Assembly (NCBI GenBank): GCA_964343835.1
Contig: CAYFKR010000007.1
Coordinates: 62,001 to 126,000 of the forward strand
Direction: 5' to 3'
Length of the DNA: 64,000 bases
Source: CALEMW01 sp964343835
Lineage (GTDB): Bacteria; Krumholzibacteriota; Krumholzibacteriia; LZORAL124-64-63
In this document: positions 25,751 through 36,562 of the stretch, one piece after another
Layout of the letters: each line of letters begins with the position of its first letter
Numbering within the stretch: position 1 is the stretch's first letter
Made by a program: the position numbers and the translations under genes
The notes under the pieces: model-generated
What the model saw: the letters and a program-made list of their open reading frames with translations, nothing else
What the model was told of the DNA's origin: nothing
Databases searched by the model: none

Positions 25751-26780
25751 CTTGTTTCCAGGGGACGCGGTGGGAGACGCCCGAGGCTCCCTCGAAGTTC
25801 TCAAGGTTGTCGAGGTACCACCGGTAGTTCCTGACGAGTGCGTCCTTGTTGGACCACTTCGGATCGTATCCGAGCTGGCGTTCGGCCTTCTCGATGCTCA
25901 CGAAGGAGTCCTCGCACGCGGTTTCGTAGACCCACTTGTAGAGGGGGGAGAGCTTCATGGCCTCGAGGATGCGGAGGGTCCAGATGACCGGCGCGGCGGG
26001 GAAGCCGATGATGCGGCGGCCATGGCCGGCGTCGTCGAGGACGGCCTGGTAGTCCTCCTTCATGGTCGTGAACTCGCGGGCGCCGATGTTGAAGACGTCG
26101 TCCACCTTGTCGGCGGGGCCGGTCAGGCAGAGCCAGATGCCCTGGCACACGTCCTCCACGTCGCACAGCTGGTAGCGGTTGTTCCCGCTGCCGATCATGG
26201 GGAAGTTGCGGCCGTCGCGGGCCCAGTCGTAGAAGAGTGCGAACACGCCCAGGCGCTCTGGGCCGATGAACGACTTGGGGCGGATGATGGGCACGACCAT
26301 GCCGCCCTCGCGGAACGCGGCGCACACCTCCTCGGCCTTCACCTTGGCGATGCCGTAGGGGCCGACGCCGTCGAGCGGATCGTCTTCCACCAGGGGGTGG
26401 TGGTCGGGGATGCCGTAGACGGCGGTGGAGCTCACGTGGACCGCCCGGGTCACGCCGTGGTCGCGGGCGGACTCGTAGACGGTGCGGGTGCCGTCGATGT
26501 CGGTGCTGAGGATGTCCTCGGCCTTGTACAGGGGCAGCGCGGCGGCACAGTGCACCACCAGGTCGGCTCCCTCCATGGCGCGGTCCACGGCGGCGCGGTC
26601 GCGGATGTCGCCGGTGACCTCGCGGATGCGGTCGCGTTCGGGGTAGTCGAAGGGCAGCAGGTCGAGGCTCGTGACCTCGCAGCCGCGGTCCAGCAGGTAG
26701 CGCACCATGTTGATGCCCAGGAAACCGGCGCCGCCGGTGACCATGACCCTCTTGCCGCTGATATCCGTCAGTTCGCTCAC
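25719..26780 (-). CDS. NAD-dependent sugar epimerase/dehydratase (extended SDR)
   Basis: 353 residues. Rossmann motif TGGAGFLGIN, VHCAAALP, SSTAVYG, and catalytic Tyr-Lys in YGIAKVK mark the extended short-chain dehydrogenase family acting on nucleotide sugars or similar substrates. The start is GTG at 26780, 5 nt after GGAGG; the TTG at 26792 would leave no ribosome binding site. The last 11 codons form the right arm of long inverted repeat 2. Exact substrate unknown. It is followed (transcriptionally preceded) by a small DMT transporter gene on the same strand. Confidence 0.88.
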   Translation of the reverse strand: MSELTDISGKRVMVTGGAGFLGINMVRYLLDRGCEVTSLDLLPFDYPERDRIREVTGDIRDRAAVDRAMEGADLVVHCAAALPLYKAEDILSTDIDGTRTVYESARDHGVTRAVHVSSTAVYGIPDHHPLVEDDPLDGVGPYGIAKVKAEEVCAAFREGGMVVPIIRPKSFIGPERLGVFALFYDWARDGRNFPMIGSGNNRYQLCDVEDVCQGIWLCLTGPADKVDDVFNIGAREFTTMKEDYQAVLDDAGHGRRIIGFPAAPVIWTLRILEAMKLSPLYKWVYETACEDSFVSIEKAERQLGYDPKWSNKDALVRNYRWYLDNLENFEGASGVSHRVPWKQGILRVFKVFF

Positions 26781-26857
26781 ATCGTCCTCCAAGAGCCGGA
26801 ATCGGTCCCATCAGGGGACCTATCGGCTTCAACCATGGTCGATGGAGGGGAAAAAAG

Positions 26858-27223
26858 CTAGAGCCCTCGGGCCACCAGGAAGACGCCGGCCACGATGAGC
26901 GCCGCACCGGCGAGCTGACCGGCGGCCAACCGCTCGCCCAGCAGGATCGTCGAGGCGGAGATGACGATCAGGAATCCCACCGACGTCATGATGGGATAGG
27001 CGGTCGAGAGGGGGATGCGCGTCAGCACGTAGGAGTAGGCCAGCACGTTCACCGCGAACAGCACCACGCCAGCCACCACCGGCAGGTTGGTGGCCACGGC
27101 CAGCAGGGCCTCGCCGGGGCGCGAGAGGTCGATCTGCTGGTCCTTCATGCCGTGCTTGATCAGGATGTTGGCCACGGCGTTGGCCAGCAGGGCCACGATC
27201 AGGGCGATGTGGTGGGTGCTCAT
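26858..27223 (-). CDS. Small EamA/DMT family transporter
   Basis: 121 residues with four transmembrane helices (IALIVALLANAVANILI, LPVVAGVVLFAVNVLAYSYVL, AYPIMTSVGFLIVISAS, LAGAALIVAGVFLVA). Length and pattern fit the half-size DMT proteins (SMR/ArnE/ArnF-like), which act as dimers to flip or export small molecules or lipid-linked sugars. The epimerase gene 78 bp downstream hints at a sugar-lipid role, but that is inference. GGAGACGCC precedes the ATG; a T-run follows the stop. Confidence 0.75.
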   Translation of the reverse strand: MSTHHIALIVALLANAVANILIKHGMKDQQIDLSRPGEALLAVATNLPVVAGVVLFAVNVLAYSYVLTRIPLSTAYPIMTSVGFLIVISASTILLGERLAAGQLAGAALIVAGVFLVARGL

Positions 27224-27356
27224 GGCGTCTCCAAGGCTGGGGTCGGGGGAATTCTAGGGGGAGGCCGGGGGATGGTCACGGAATTTCGTGAAACCCGGGG
27301 CGGGTGGCGCCGTAGAACGGGCCTCGAGCTTGACGGCGCAGGTCGCCGTCATTATC

Positions 27357-27392
27357 TTGATCGCCGAAGAAACGATAAAAGTATATTCGTTT
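27357..27392 (+). promoter_or_regulatory. TetR/efflux operon promoter and operator
   Basis: TTGATC (27357-27362) and TATATT (27382-27387) at 19-bp spacing form a probable promoter. The inverted repeat AAACGA (27370-27375)/TCGTTT (27387-27392), 11 bp apart, covers the -10 and is a likely operator for the TetR protein encoded 34 bp downstream. The region is an AT-rich island. Confidence 0.6.
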
Positions 27393-27425
27393 TTCCGTTG
27401 CGACTGGCGACACGAGGAGCGGACC

Positions 27426-28016
27426 ATGGCCCCCATGGATCAGGAGCGCAGGAGCCAGCTGTTCGATGCGGCCCTGCCCATCTTCACCCGGTTCGGGTAC
27501 CGCAAGACGACCATCGAGGAGATCTGCCGGGAGGCGGGCATCTCCAAGCGCACGTTCTACGAGGAGTTCTCCGACAAGAAGGACTTCTTCGGGCGGCTCT
27601 GCCTGAACCTGGCCACGGGGTTCACCCTGGAGTGGCAGGAGATGACGGCGGACGAGACGTCGGCGGCGCGGCGCATCGAGCGGTACATCGACCACTACGT
27701 GACGAGCTGCTCCAGCACGCCGGTGTTCGCGGTGATCTTCGAGAACGAGGAGTCCATGGCCGCCGTGGACGAGGCGTTCAACGACGAGAGCTGCAAGCCC
27801 ATGTGCGCCGCCCTGGGCGCGAGCATCGAGGCGGGCATGGCCAGCGGCGAGTTCCGCCCCATGAACGCCGAGATCACCACCATGATCGTGGGCACGCTGA
27901 TGGACGCCCTGTTCTGCATCCTGCCCCAGCTCTTCAAGAATTCCCTGCAGGCCCCGGACGGGCCCTTCGTGGACGAGCTCAAGGACTTCGTCGTGCACGG
28001 GCTGCTGGCCCGATAG
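27426..28016 (+). CDS. TetR/AcrR family transcriptional regulator
   Basis: 196 residues. The N-terminal helix-turn-helix is clear (AALPIFTRFGYRKTTIEEIC, AGISKRTFYEEFSDKKDFF). The C-terminal ligand domain is helical. It is the first gene of an operon with TolC, membrane-fusion and RND genes, so it probably represses the efflux system and itself and is released by a pump substrate. The start at 27426 follows GGAGCGGACC; an ATG three codons on is possible. Confidence 0.92.
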   Translation: MAPMDQERRSQLFDAALPIFTRFGYRKTTIEEICREAGISKRTFYEEFSDKKDFFGRLCLNLATGFTLEWQEMTADETSAARRIERYIDHYVTSCSSTPVFAVIFENEESMAAVDEAFNDESCKPMCAALGASIEAGMASGEFRPMNAEITTMIVGTLMDALFCILPQLFKNSLQAPDGPFVDELKDFVVHGLLAR

Positions 28017-28027
28017 AAAGGACCGAG

Positions 28028-29470
28028 ATGAGAACCACATGGATCACCCTGTGGCTGATCGCCCTGCTGGCGGGTGCGGCGTTTGCGGCGTCGGACGGGG
28101 TCGTCGAGGCGCGTCCGGGCGCGGCCGGGGCCATGGGCCTCGAGGACTGCGTGCGCGAGGCCGTCGCGGGCAACGACCTGCTGGCCGCCGAGCGCTTCCG
28201 CCGCAAGGAGCTGGACGGTCAGATGAATCAGGCCCTCTCGACGGGGCTGCCCACCATCGACGTCACCGGCACCTGGATGCGCAGCCGCGACCCGAGCTTC
28301 GCCCTCGACTCCACCTTCGGCGGCGGCGACGACTCGGGCACCATCGGCACCTCGCCCCTGGACACGCTGCTGGCGGGCTTCGACTTCCTGCCCGCCCCCG
28401 AGGACATCCCGGCCCAGACCTTCTGGCGCACCAGCGTGAACCTGCAGTGGACCCTGAACCCCGTGAAGATCCTGGGCGCCGTGGGCGCCGCGGGGCAGGG
28501 GATCCGGCGGCAGGAGCTGGTGCTCATGCAGACCCTCCACGAGGTGGAGGAGCAGGTGCTGACGGCCTACCACGGCATCGTGCTGGCCGGCGAGCAGGTC
28601 TCCGCCGTGGAGGCCGAGCTGGCCAACCAGCGCGAGTTCCTGGAGATCGCCCGCCTGCGCCACGGCATGGGGCTGGCCAGTCGGCTGGACACGTTGCAGG
28701 CGGCGGTGGCGGTGGCCAACATCGAGCCGCGGCTGCGGCAGGCGCGGCAGGCCCTGCGCACCGCGGGCTCGCAGCTCAACGTCGTGATGGGGCGCGACCC
28801 CGACTCTCCCCTGAGCATCCTGTCGGGCCAGCGGGTGGAGACGGGCGACCTCGATCCCGACGTCGTGCGCAGCCTGGCCACGCGCCGCCCCGACGTGCAG
28901 CAGGCCGAGGTCATGACCGACCTGCTGCGCCAGAACCGCCGGGCCCAGAAGGCCGACATGCGGCCCTACTTCGCGGTGAACGGGAGCTACGGCTACGTGG
29001 GCAAGGCCGTCCGCGACCTCGACGACACCGGCCACGACTTCTGGAATGCATCGGTGTCGCTGAACGTGCCGCTGTTCGACGGCATGCTCACCAAGGGCCT
29101 GGTCCAGCAGACCGAGGCCTCGATCCTGCGCACCGAGGCGGAGCGCAACGGCCTGGTCAAGGCCGCCCGCGTGGAAGCCGCCGACCTGGCCGACGGCCTC
29201 GCGGCCGCCCACGAGAACCTGCGCGCCGCGGAACTGAACGTGGAGCGCGCCGAGGAGCTGGTGGAGACCAGCACCATGATGATGCGCGACGGCCTGGCCG
29301 ACTACCTGACCGTCCTCGAATCGGAATCCGGCCGGGCCCAGGCCCGCACCAACCTCATCCAGGCGCGGTACGACGTCCTCACGCTCACCGCGCAGCTCAA
29401 GAAGGCCATCGGCGTGTCGCCCATGCTGCCCTTGTCGGCCGTCGACGGCCTTGTCCGGGAGGATTCGTGA
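28028..29470 (+). CDS. TolC-like outer membrane efflux protein
   Basis: 480 residues with signal peptide (LWLIALLAGAAFAAS). Two homologous halves of coiled-coil helices and barrel strands, typical of outer membrane factors: LEDCVREAVAGNDLLAAE at the start, VEEQVLTAYHGIVLAGEQV, RRPDVQQAEVMTDLL (the conserved R-R/RPD motif), and NASVSLNVPLFDGM. It forms the outer-membrane channel for the adjacent RND pump. The stop overlaps the next start as TGATG. Confidence 0.92.
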   Translation: MRTTWITLWLIALLAGAAFAASDGVVEARPGAAGAMGLEDCVREAVAGNDLLAAERFRRKELDGQMNQALSTGLPTIDVTGTWMRSRDPSFALDSTFGGGDDSGTIGTSPLDTLLAGFDFLPAPEDIPAQTFWRTSVNLQWTLNPVKILGAVGAAGQGIRRQELVLMQTLHEVEEQVLTAYHGIVLAGEQVSAVEAELANQREFLEIARLRHGMGLASRLDTLQAAVAVANIEPRLRQARQALRTAGSQLNVVMGRDPDSPLSILSGQRVETGDLDPDVVRSLATRRPDVQQAEVMTDLLRQNRRAQKADMRPYFAVNGSYGYVGKAVRDLDDTGHDFWNASVSLNVPLFDGMLTKGLVQQTEASILRTEAERNGLVKAARVEAADLADGLAAAHENLRAAELNVERAEELVETSTMMMRDGLADYLTVLESESGRAQARTNLIQARYDVLTLTAQLKKAIGVSPMLPLSAVDGLVREDS

Positions 29471-30612
29471 TGATGAACGCTCGCAGGACGATCCTGACCC
29501 TGCTCCTGGCCGCCGCCGCGGCCGCCCTGGCCGCAGGTTGCGCGCCTCCCGAGCAGCAGGCCGAGGCGCCGGCCGAGGTGCCCCGCAACGTGCGGGTGAC
29601 GACCCTGGCGACCACTGACGTCGTCGAGTACCTGGAGATCTCCGGTCCGGTGGAGCCGGTGCGCGGCGCCGTGGTGAGCGCCGAGGAGGCGGGCCAGGTG
29701 ATCGACGTTCCCGGCGACAAGGGGGCGGCGGTGAAGGCCGGCGACGTGATCCTGCGCCTGGAGTGGGACGTGATGCACGCCGAGCGCGAGGCCGCCCGCG
29801 CGGCCTCCGAGCTGGCCGACTACAACGAGGAGAAGACCGAAAGCCTGTTCGAGGCCGGCAAGGTGAGCCGCCTGGACCTGCTGAACGCCCGCGATGCGGC
29901 CGCCAGGGCCCGGGCCGCCCTCGCCATGACGGAGCACCGGTACGGCAAGATCGTGATCGCGGCGCCGTTCGACGGCCTGGTCACCGACCGGTACGTGGAG
30001 GTCGGGGAGCTCGTCTCTCCGGGCATGCCCGTGGCGCGGGTCGTGGATCCCTCGGTGCTGAAGATCGTGGGCGCGGTGACCGAGCGCGACGTGGCCGACG
30101 TGGCCGAGGGCGCCCCGGTGACCGTCGCCCTGGACGGCTCCCGCGGCGAGGCCCGGGGCACCGTGTCCTGGGTGGGCTTCGAGGCCGATCCGGTCACCGG
30201 CAAATTCGAGGTGGAGATCACCATCCCCAACGCCGACGGCGCGCTGCGCAGCGGCGTGGTGGGCCGCGCCCGCATCGAGCGCGATCGGCACGAGGGCGTG
30301 CTGGCCATCCCCCGCGACGCGGTGGTGGGTCACGCCGGCGGCGACGCCGTCTTCGTCGTCGAGGGTGACCGGGCCGTGCTGCGTCCCGTGGAACTGGGGG
30401 CGGACCAGGGCCTGATGGTCCTGCTGCTGGACGGCGCCCGCTCCGGCGAGCGGCTCGTGGTGCGCGGCCAGCGCGACCTGGTGGACGGCGCCCTGGTGGC
30501 CGTCACCGAGACCTCCCACGCCGCCGACGGTTCCGCGGACGCCGATCCCGGCGAGATCCGCGACGCCGCCTCGCGCGTGCGTGAGCTGAACGACGGGGAG
30601 GCGTCCGAATGA
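29470..30612 (+). CDS. RND efflux periplasmic adaptor (membrane fusion lipoprotein)
   Basis: 380 residues. Lipobox LAAGC. Lipoyl/biotinyl-like hairpin halves (VVSAEEAGQVIDVPGDKGAAVKAGD split by a helical hairpin, then IVIAAPFDGLVTDRYVEVGELV), beta-barrel, and membrane-proximal domain. It bridges the inner-membrane pump and TolC. Three nested starts exist (GTG 29467, ATG 29470, ATG 29473) after GGAGG; ATG 29470 has the best spacing (7 nt) and overlaps the TolC stop. The end overlaps the RND gene as ATGA. Confidence 0.92.
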   Translation: MMNARRTILTLLLAAAAAALAAGCAPPEQQAEAPAEVPRNVRVTTLATTDVVEYLEISGPVEPVRGAVVSAEEAGQVIDVPGDKGAAVKAGDVILRLEWDVMHAEREAARAASELADYNEEKTESLFEAGKVSRLDLLNARDAAARARAALAMTEHRYGKIVIAAPFDGLVTDRYVEVGELVSPGMPVARVVDPSVLKIVGAVTERDVADVAEGAPVTVALDGSRGEARGTVSWVGFEADPVTGKFEVEITIPNADGALRSGVVGRARIERDRHEGVLAIPRDAVVGHAGGDAVFVVEGDRAVLRPVELGADQGLMVLLLDGARSGERLVVRGQRDLVDGALVAVTETSHAADGSADADPGEIRDAASRVRELNDGEASE

Positions 30613-33600
30613 GGATCACCGCCGGAGCCATCCGCCGGTACCCGATGATCTTCGCCTTCATGGTGATCATCACGCTGGTGGGCGTGAACTCGTACCTCTC
30701 GCTGCCGCGGGAGTCGAGCCCCGACATCAAGATCCCGTTCGTGCTGGTCATGACGCCGTATTCCGGCGCCAGCCCCGAGGACGTGGAGAACCTGGTCACC
30801 CGGAAGCTCGAGCGCGAGCTGAAGGGCCTGGCCGACCTCGAGGAGATGACGAGCACGTCGGTGGAGGGCGCGTCGTCCATCCTGCTGGAGTTCGACCCCA
30901 GCATCGAGATGAGCGACGCCCTGCAGAAGGTCCGCGACCGCGTGGACCTGGCCAAGCCCGAGCTGCCGGACGATCCGCGCGAGGACCTGATGGTCATGGA
31001 GATCAGCTCCGACGACTGGCCCATCGTGCAGATCAACCTGGCGGGCGACCTGGACCCCGCCGACCTCAAGGAGATCGGCGAGGATCTGCAGGAGGAGATC
31101 GAGCAGGTCCGCGGCGTGCTGGAGGTGGACCTGACCGGCGGCGTGGAGCACGAGGTCCGCGTGGACGTCGACCCCGAGCGGCTGGCCTTCTACAACCTGA
31201 GCCTGATCGACGTGCAGGACGCGATCATGCTCCAGAACACCACCATTCCGGGCGGCGAGCTGGAGCTGGGGCTCTACAAGTACCAGGTCTCGGTGCCGGG
31301 GGAGGTGGAGCGGGTCGAGGAGATCCTCGACTTCGTCGTCAACGTCGGCGCGCCCACGCCGGTCTACGTGCGCGACGTGGCGGACGTGACGTTCGGCATC
31401 AGGGACCGCGAGACCATCTCGCGGGTGAACGGTCGCGAGGCCGTGATCCTGTCGGTGAAGAAGCGCAGCGGCGAGAACATCATCGAGATCGTGGACGAGG
31501 TGAAGACCATCCTGGCGGAGGCGGAGCCCCTGCTGCCCGAGGCGGTCGAGGTGACCATCGTGGGCGACCAGTCCAAGGACATCCGCAACATGGTCACCGA
31601 GCTGGAGAACAACATCATCAGCGGCCTGATCCTGGTGGTGGCGGTGCTGTTGCTCTTCCTCGGCTTCACCAACTCGCTCTTCGTGGGCGTGGCCATCCCG
31701 TTCTCCATGCTCATCAGCTTCATCGTGCTGCGGGCCATGGGGCTGACCCTGAACATGGTGGTGCTGTTCTCCCTGATCCTGGCGCTGGGCATGCTCGTGG
31801 ACAACGCCATCGTGATCGTGGAGAACATCTTCCGGCACCGCGGACAGGGCAAGGGCGCCGACGAGGCGGCCCGCTACGGGGCGTCGCAGGTGTCGGGCGC
31901 GGTGATCGCGTCCACGCTGACCACGCTCTGCGCCTTCGGGCCGATGATCCTGTGGCCGGGCATCATGGGCGAGTTCATGAAGTACCTGCCCATCACGGTG
32001 ATCATCACCCTGGCGTCGTCGCTGCTGGTGGCGCTGGTGTTCAACCCGGTGCTCTGCGCCCGCTTCATGCAGGTGCCGAAGACGAGCGAGAAGAAGGAGG
32101 GCGTGGGCGACCGGCTCATCGGCATCGGCCTGCGCACCTACAAGCCCACGCTGGAGTGGGCGCTGCGGCACAAGTTCCTGGTGCAGGCCGGCATGGGCGT
32201 GGCGTTCGTGGTGGTCTTCATCCTCTTCGGCATGTTCAACGCCGGCGTGGAGCTCTTCCCCGACGTGGAGCCGCGGGTGGCGTACGTGAGCATCGAGGCG
32301 CCGTCGGGCACCCGCGTGGAGGTCAGCGACTCCTACACCTCCCAGGTGGAACAGGCCGTGTCCGAGGTCCCGGACCTCAAGGCCTTCTCGGCCCAGGTGG
32401 GTGCCGAGAGCGGGGGCGGACTGTCCGGGAGCTCCCAGGCGCCGGCCCACAAGTCGCTGGTGACCATGGAGTTCGTGGACCGCGAGGAGCGGAGCCAGTC
32501 GTCGCGGACCAGCATCGAGAACCTGCGCGAGGCCCTGTCGGGCTTCACTGGGGCGCGGCTTGTCATCGACAAGCAGGAAGAGGGACCGCCCACGGGCAAG
32601 CCCGTGAACATCGAGATCACCGGCGCCGATTTCGAGGTGCTGGGCGAGCTCGCCGCAGGCGTGAAGGAGCGCATCCGGGGTGTGCCGGGCCTGGTGGACA
32701 TCGTGGACGACTACGACCGCGGACTGCCCAAGATCGAGATCCGTCCCGACGTGGACAAGGCCGGCCGCTTCGGCCTGCGCACCTGGGACGTGGCGGGCAC
32801 CGTCCGCACCGCCCTGCACGGCGCCGAGACCGCCAAGTTCCGCGTGGGGGAGGACGAGTACGACATCCGCGTGCGCTACGACCGTCCGTTCCGCTCCAAG
32901 GTGGAGGACCTGGAGGCCCTCAACGTGTTCTACGAAGGCAGCCAGATCCCCCTGTCGGCCTTCGCCGACGCGGAGTTCACCACGGGCCTGGCGTCCATCA
33001 ACCGCATCGACGCCGAGCGCGTGGTCACCGTCAGCGCCGACGTGGCCGCGGGCTACAACGGCAACGCCCTGCTGGCCGAAGTTCAGGAGCGCCTCGACGG
33101 CTTTCCCCTGCCCCCGGGCTACGGCATGGACTACACCGGCGAGAGCGAGGACCAGGAAGAGGCCAGCGAGTTCCTGAGCCAGGCCTTCCTGCTGGCGGTC
33201 ATGCTGATCTTCGTGGTGCTGGTGAGCCAGTTCAGCAGCGTGACGGTGCCGCTGGTGATCCTCAACAGCGTGATCCTCTCGCTCATCGGCGTGTTCCTGG
33301 GGCTGATGATCACGGGTACGCCCTTCGGCATCATCATGACCGGCGTCGGCGTGATCTCGCTGGCGGGCATCGTGGTGAACAACGCCATCGTGCTGCTCGA
33401 CTACACCATCCAGCTCCGCGAACGGGGCATGGACAAGATCGAGGCCCTGATCACCGCGGGCATCACCCGCTTCCGTCCGGTGATCCTGACGGCCGTGACC
33501 ACGGTCCTCGGCCTGATCCCCCTGACCACGGGCTTCTCCGTGGACTTCGCCAGCCTGTTCCGCGGCGAGTTCGCCCATGCGGTGATCGTGGGCGGCGAGT

Positions 33601-33767
33601 CCAGCCAGTGGTGGGGCCCCATGGGCGTGGCCGTGATCTGGGGCCTGGTGGTGGCCACCTTCCTGACCCTGGTGGTGGTGCCGGTGATGTACGCCAGCAT
33701 CGATCCCATCAAGGATTTCTTCTACAAGGTGCTCATCGGTTGGTGGTGGCGACGTGCCCGGGGTTGA
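30609..33767 (+). CDS. RND efflux transporter permease subunit
   Basis: 1052 residues, the normal size of AcrB-family pumps. Twelve transmembrane helices in two sets (1 + 5 after each porter domain). The proton-relay region in TM4 reads LGMLVDNAIVIVEN, with one Asp where AcrB has two. The second half has VVNNAIVLLDY. Exports substrates from membrane or periplasm through the adaptor and TolC encoded upstream. Substrates cannot be read from the sequence. Coupled to the adaptor by an ATGA overlap. Confidence 0.95.
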   Translation: MRITAGAIRRYPMIFAFMVIITLVGVNSYLSLPRESSPDIKIPFVLVMTPYSGASPEDVENLVTRKLERELKGLADLEEMTSTSVEGASSILLEFDPSIEMSDALQKVRDRVDLAKPELPDDPREDLMVMEISSDDWPIVQINLAGDLDPADLKEIGEDLQEEIEQVRGVLEVDLTGGVEHEVRVDVDPERLAFYNLSLIDVQDAIMLQNTTIPGGELELGLYKYQVSVPGEVERVEEILDFVVNVGAPTPVYVRDVADVTFGIRDRETISRVNGREAVILSVKKRSGENIIEIVDEVKTILAEAEPLLPEAVEVTIVGDQSKDIRNMVTELENNIISGLILVVAVLLLFLGFTNSLFVGVAIPFSMLISFIVLRAMGLTLNMVVLFSLILALGMLVDNAIVIVENIFRHRGQGKGADEAARYGASQVSGAVIASTLTTLCAFGPMILWPGIMGEFMKYLPITVIITLASSLLVALVFNPVLCARFMQVPKTSEKKEGVGDRLIGIGLRTYKPTLEWALRHKFLVQAGMGVAFVVVFILFGMFNAGVELFPDVEPRVAYVSIEAPSGTRVEVSDSYTSQVEQAVSEVPDLKAFSAQVGAESGGGLSGSSQAPAHKSLVTMEFVDREERSQSSRTSIENLREALSGFTGARLVIDKQEEGPPTGKPVNIEITGADFEVLGELAAGVKERIRGVPGLVDIVDDYDRGLPKIEIRPDVDKAGRFGLRTWDVAGTVRTALHGAETAKFRVGEDEYDIRVRYDRPFRSKVEDLEALNVFYEGSQIPLSAFADAEFTTGLASINRIDAERVVTVSADVAAGYNGNALLAEVQERLDGFPLPPGYGMDYTGESEDQEEASEFLSQAFLLAVMLIFVVLVSQFSSVTVPLVILNSVILSLIGVFLGLMITGTPFGIIMTGVGVISLAGIVVNNAIVLLDYTIQLRERGMDKIEALITAGITRFRPVILTAVTTVLGLIPLTTGFSVDFASLFRGEFAHAVIVGGESSQWWGPMGVAVIWGLVVATFLTLVVVPVMYASIDPIKDFFYKVLIGWWWRRARG

Positions 33768-33820
33768 TAAATCAGGGTGATTCTTTCACTTGTAAATACA
33801 CTACTAAAAGAGCATGATTT

Positions 33821-33848
33821 CGACAGCCGGGCCCTGGCCCGGCTGTCG
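33821..33848 (+). terminator. Hairpin after the RND operon
   Basis: A 13-bp perfect inverted repeat CGACAGCCGGGCC/GGCCCGGCTGTCG with a 2-nt centre. No T-run follows, so termination is likely but not certain. Confidence 0.6.
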
Positions 33849-33889
33849 TCGCAATCGGGCCTTGTCGTCTCATTCGGGGGAGATGAACC

Positions 33890-35683
<1,794 letters not shown>

Positions 35684-35703
35684 CGTCCCGGGACACGGAC
35701 GAA

Positions 35704-35732
35704 AAAGGGGCGCCCCGACGGGGCGCCCCTTT
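35704..35732. terminator. Bidirectional terminator
   Basis: AAAGGGGCGCCCC and its reverse complement (13 bp, 3-nt loop) with flanking A and T runs, between the convergent kinase and BI-1 genes. Confidence 0.85.
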
Positions 35733-35753
35733 CCCATTCTCCGCTGCCGATGT

Positions 35754-36464
35754 CTACCGCCGCGACGACAACAGCCTCAACAGATACCAGAACATCAGCG
35801 CCACGCTCGCGAAGAGCTCCAACGCCGCCGCCACGTAGCGGTCCGACGGGTAGTGGTGCAGGATCGCCGACGTGTCGCGCAGGATGGCCACGCCGGCCAC
35901 GCCCACCATCAGCACCGAGAACCAGGTGCCCAGCTCGAACCCGAACACCAGGCTGCCCACGATGGCCACCAGCGCCAGCACGCCCGCGAACTGCAGCACT
36001 CCGCCCAGCATGGTGAAGTCGCGCCGGGAGCGGAAGGCGATGAACGTGAGACCGGCGAAGCCCAGCAGGGTGAGCAGGGCCGCGCTCTCGGTGGCACCGG
36101 GCGCGCGCGACTCGGCGATCACCAGCAGCGGCACCAGGATGATGGACTCGGCCACCACGAAACCGGCCAGGGCCGCGTACTGGGCGCCCTTGGAGGTCGA
36201 ACGATGGGCCGTGCCGCGGGCCAGCCAGCCCACCACCATGAACGCACCGAGCACCAGGAGCCAGCTCGTGCCGACCAGGGTGTCGAAGATCGCATCGGCA
36301 ATGCCCGAGCTGAAGTACCAGACCTCCAGCAGCACCAGGGCCGTGATAGCGCCCAGCACGTGGTTGTAGACGCGGGGAATGAAACGCTCGGCGTCCTGTG
36401 CAGCGGATAGGGCGCCCGCGAAGCCCGTGGACGAAGGGTCGAACCGGGGAGTCTGATCATTCAT
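35754..36464 (-). CDS. Bax inhibitor-1/YccA family membrane protein
   Basis: 236 residues with a short soluble N terminus (residues 1-30) and seven hydrophobic segments. The FIPRVYNHVLGAITALVLLE start and GFAGLTFIAFRSRRDFTMLG segment fit the bacterial BI-1/YccA family (E. coli YccA, 219 residues, modulates FtsH). The C-terminal ILRDTSAILHHYP is the conserved D-rich helix of this family. Ribosome binding site AGGAGC. Role in this organism unknown. Confidence 0.85.
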   Translation of the reverse strand: MNDQTPRFDPSSTGFAGALSAAQDAERFIPRVYNHVLGAITALVLLEVWYFSSGIADAIFDTLVGTSWLLVLGAFMVVGWLARGTAHRSTSKGAQYAALAGFVVAESIILVPLLVIAESRAPGATESAALLTLLGFAGLTFIAFRSRRDFTMLGGVLQFAGVLALVAIVGSLVFGFELGTWFSVLMVGVAGVAILRDTSAILHHYPSDRYVAAALELFASVALMFWYLLRLLSSRR

Positions 36465-36562
36465 GGATCCGCTCCTGTCGAAGATGGAATGTGGATGTGC
36501 GGACAGACTAGGGTCGCGGCCTCAGCGGTGCAAGGGGTAGGCTGGCCGGAACCGGGAGGTCG

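Noticed and set aside
27152..28027. 772-codon frame fusing DNA upstream of TolC
   Set aside because: The part before 28028 is another frame of the TetR gene. The ATG at 28028 gives a proper signal peptide.
30330..33578. 1082-codon open frame antisense to the RND pump
   Set aside because: His/Asp/Val/Leu-rich antisense shadow with no domain. The plus-strand RND gene is complete and in an operon.
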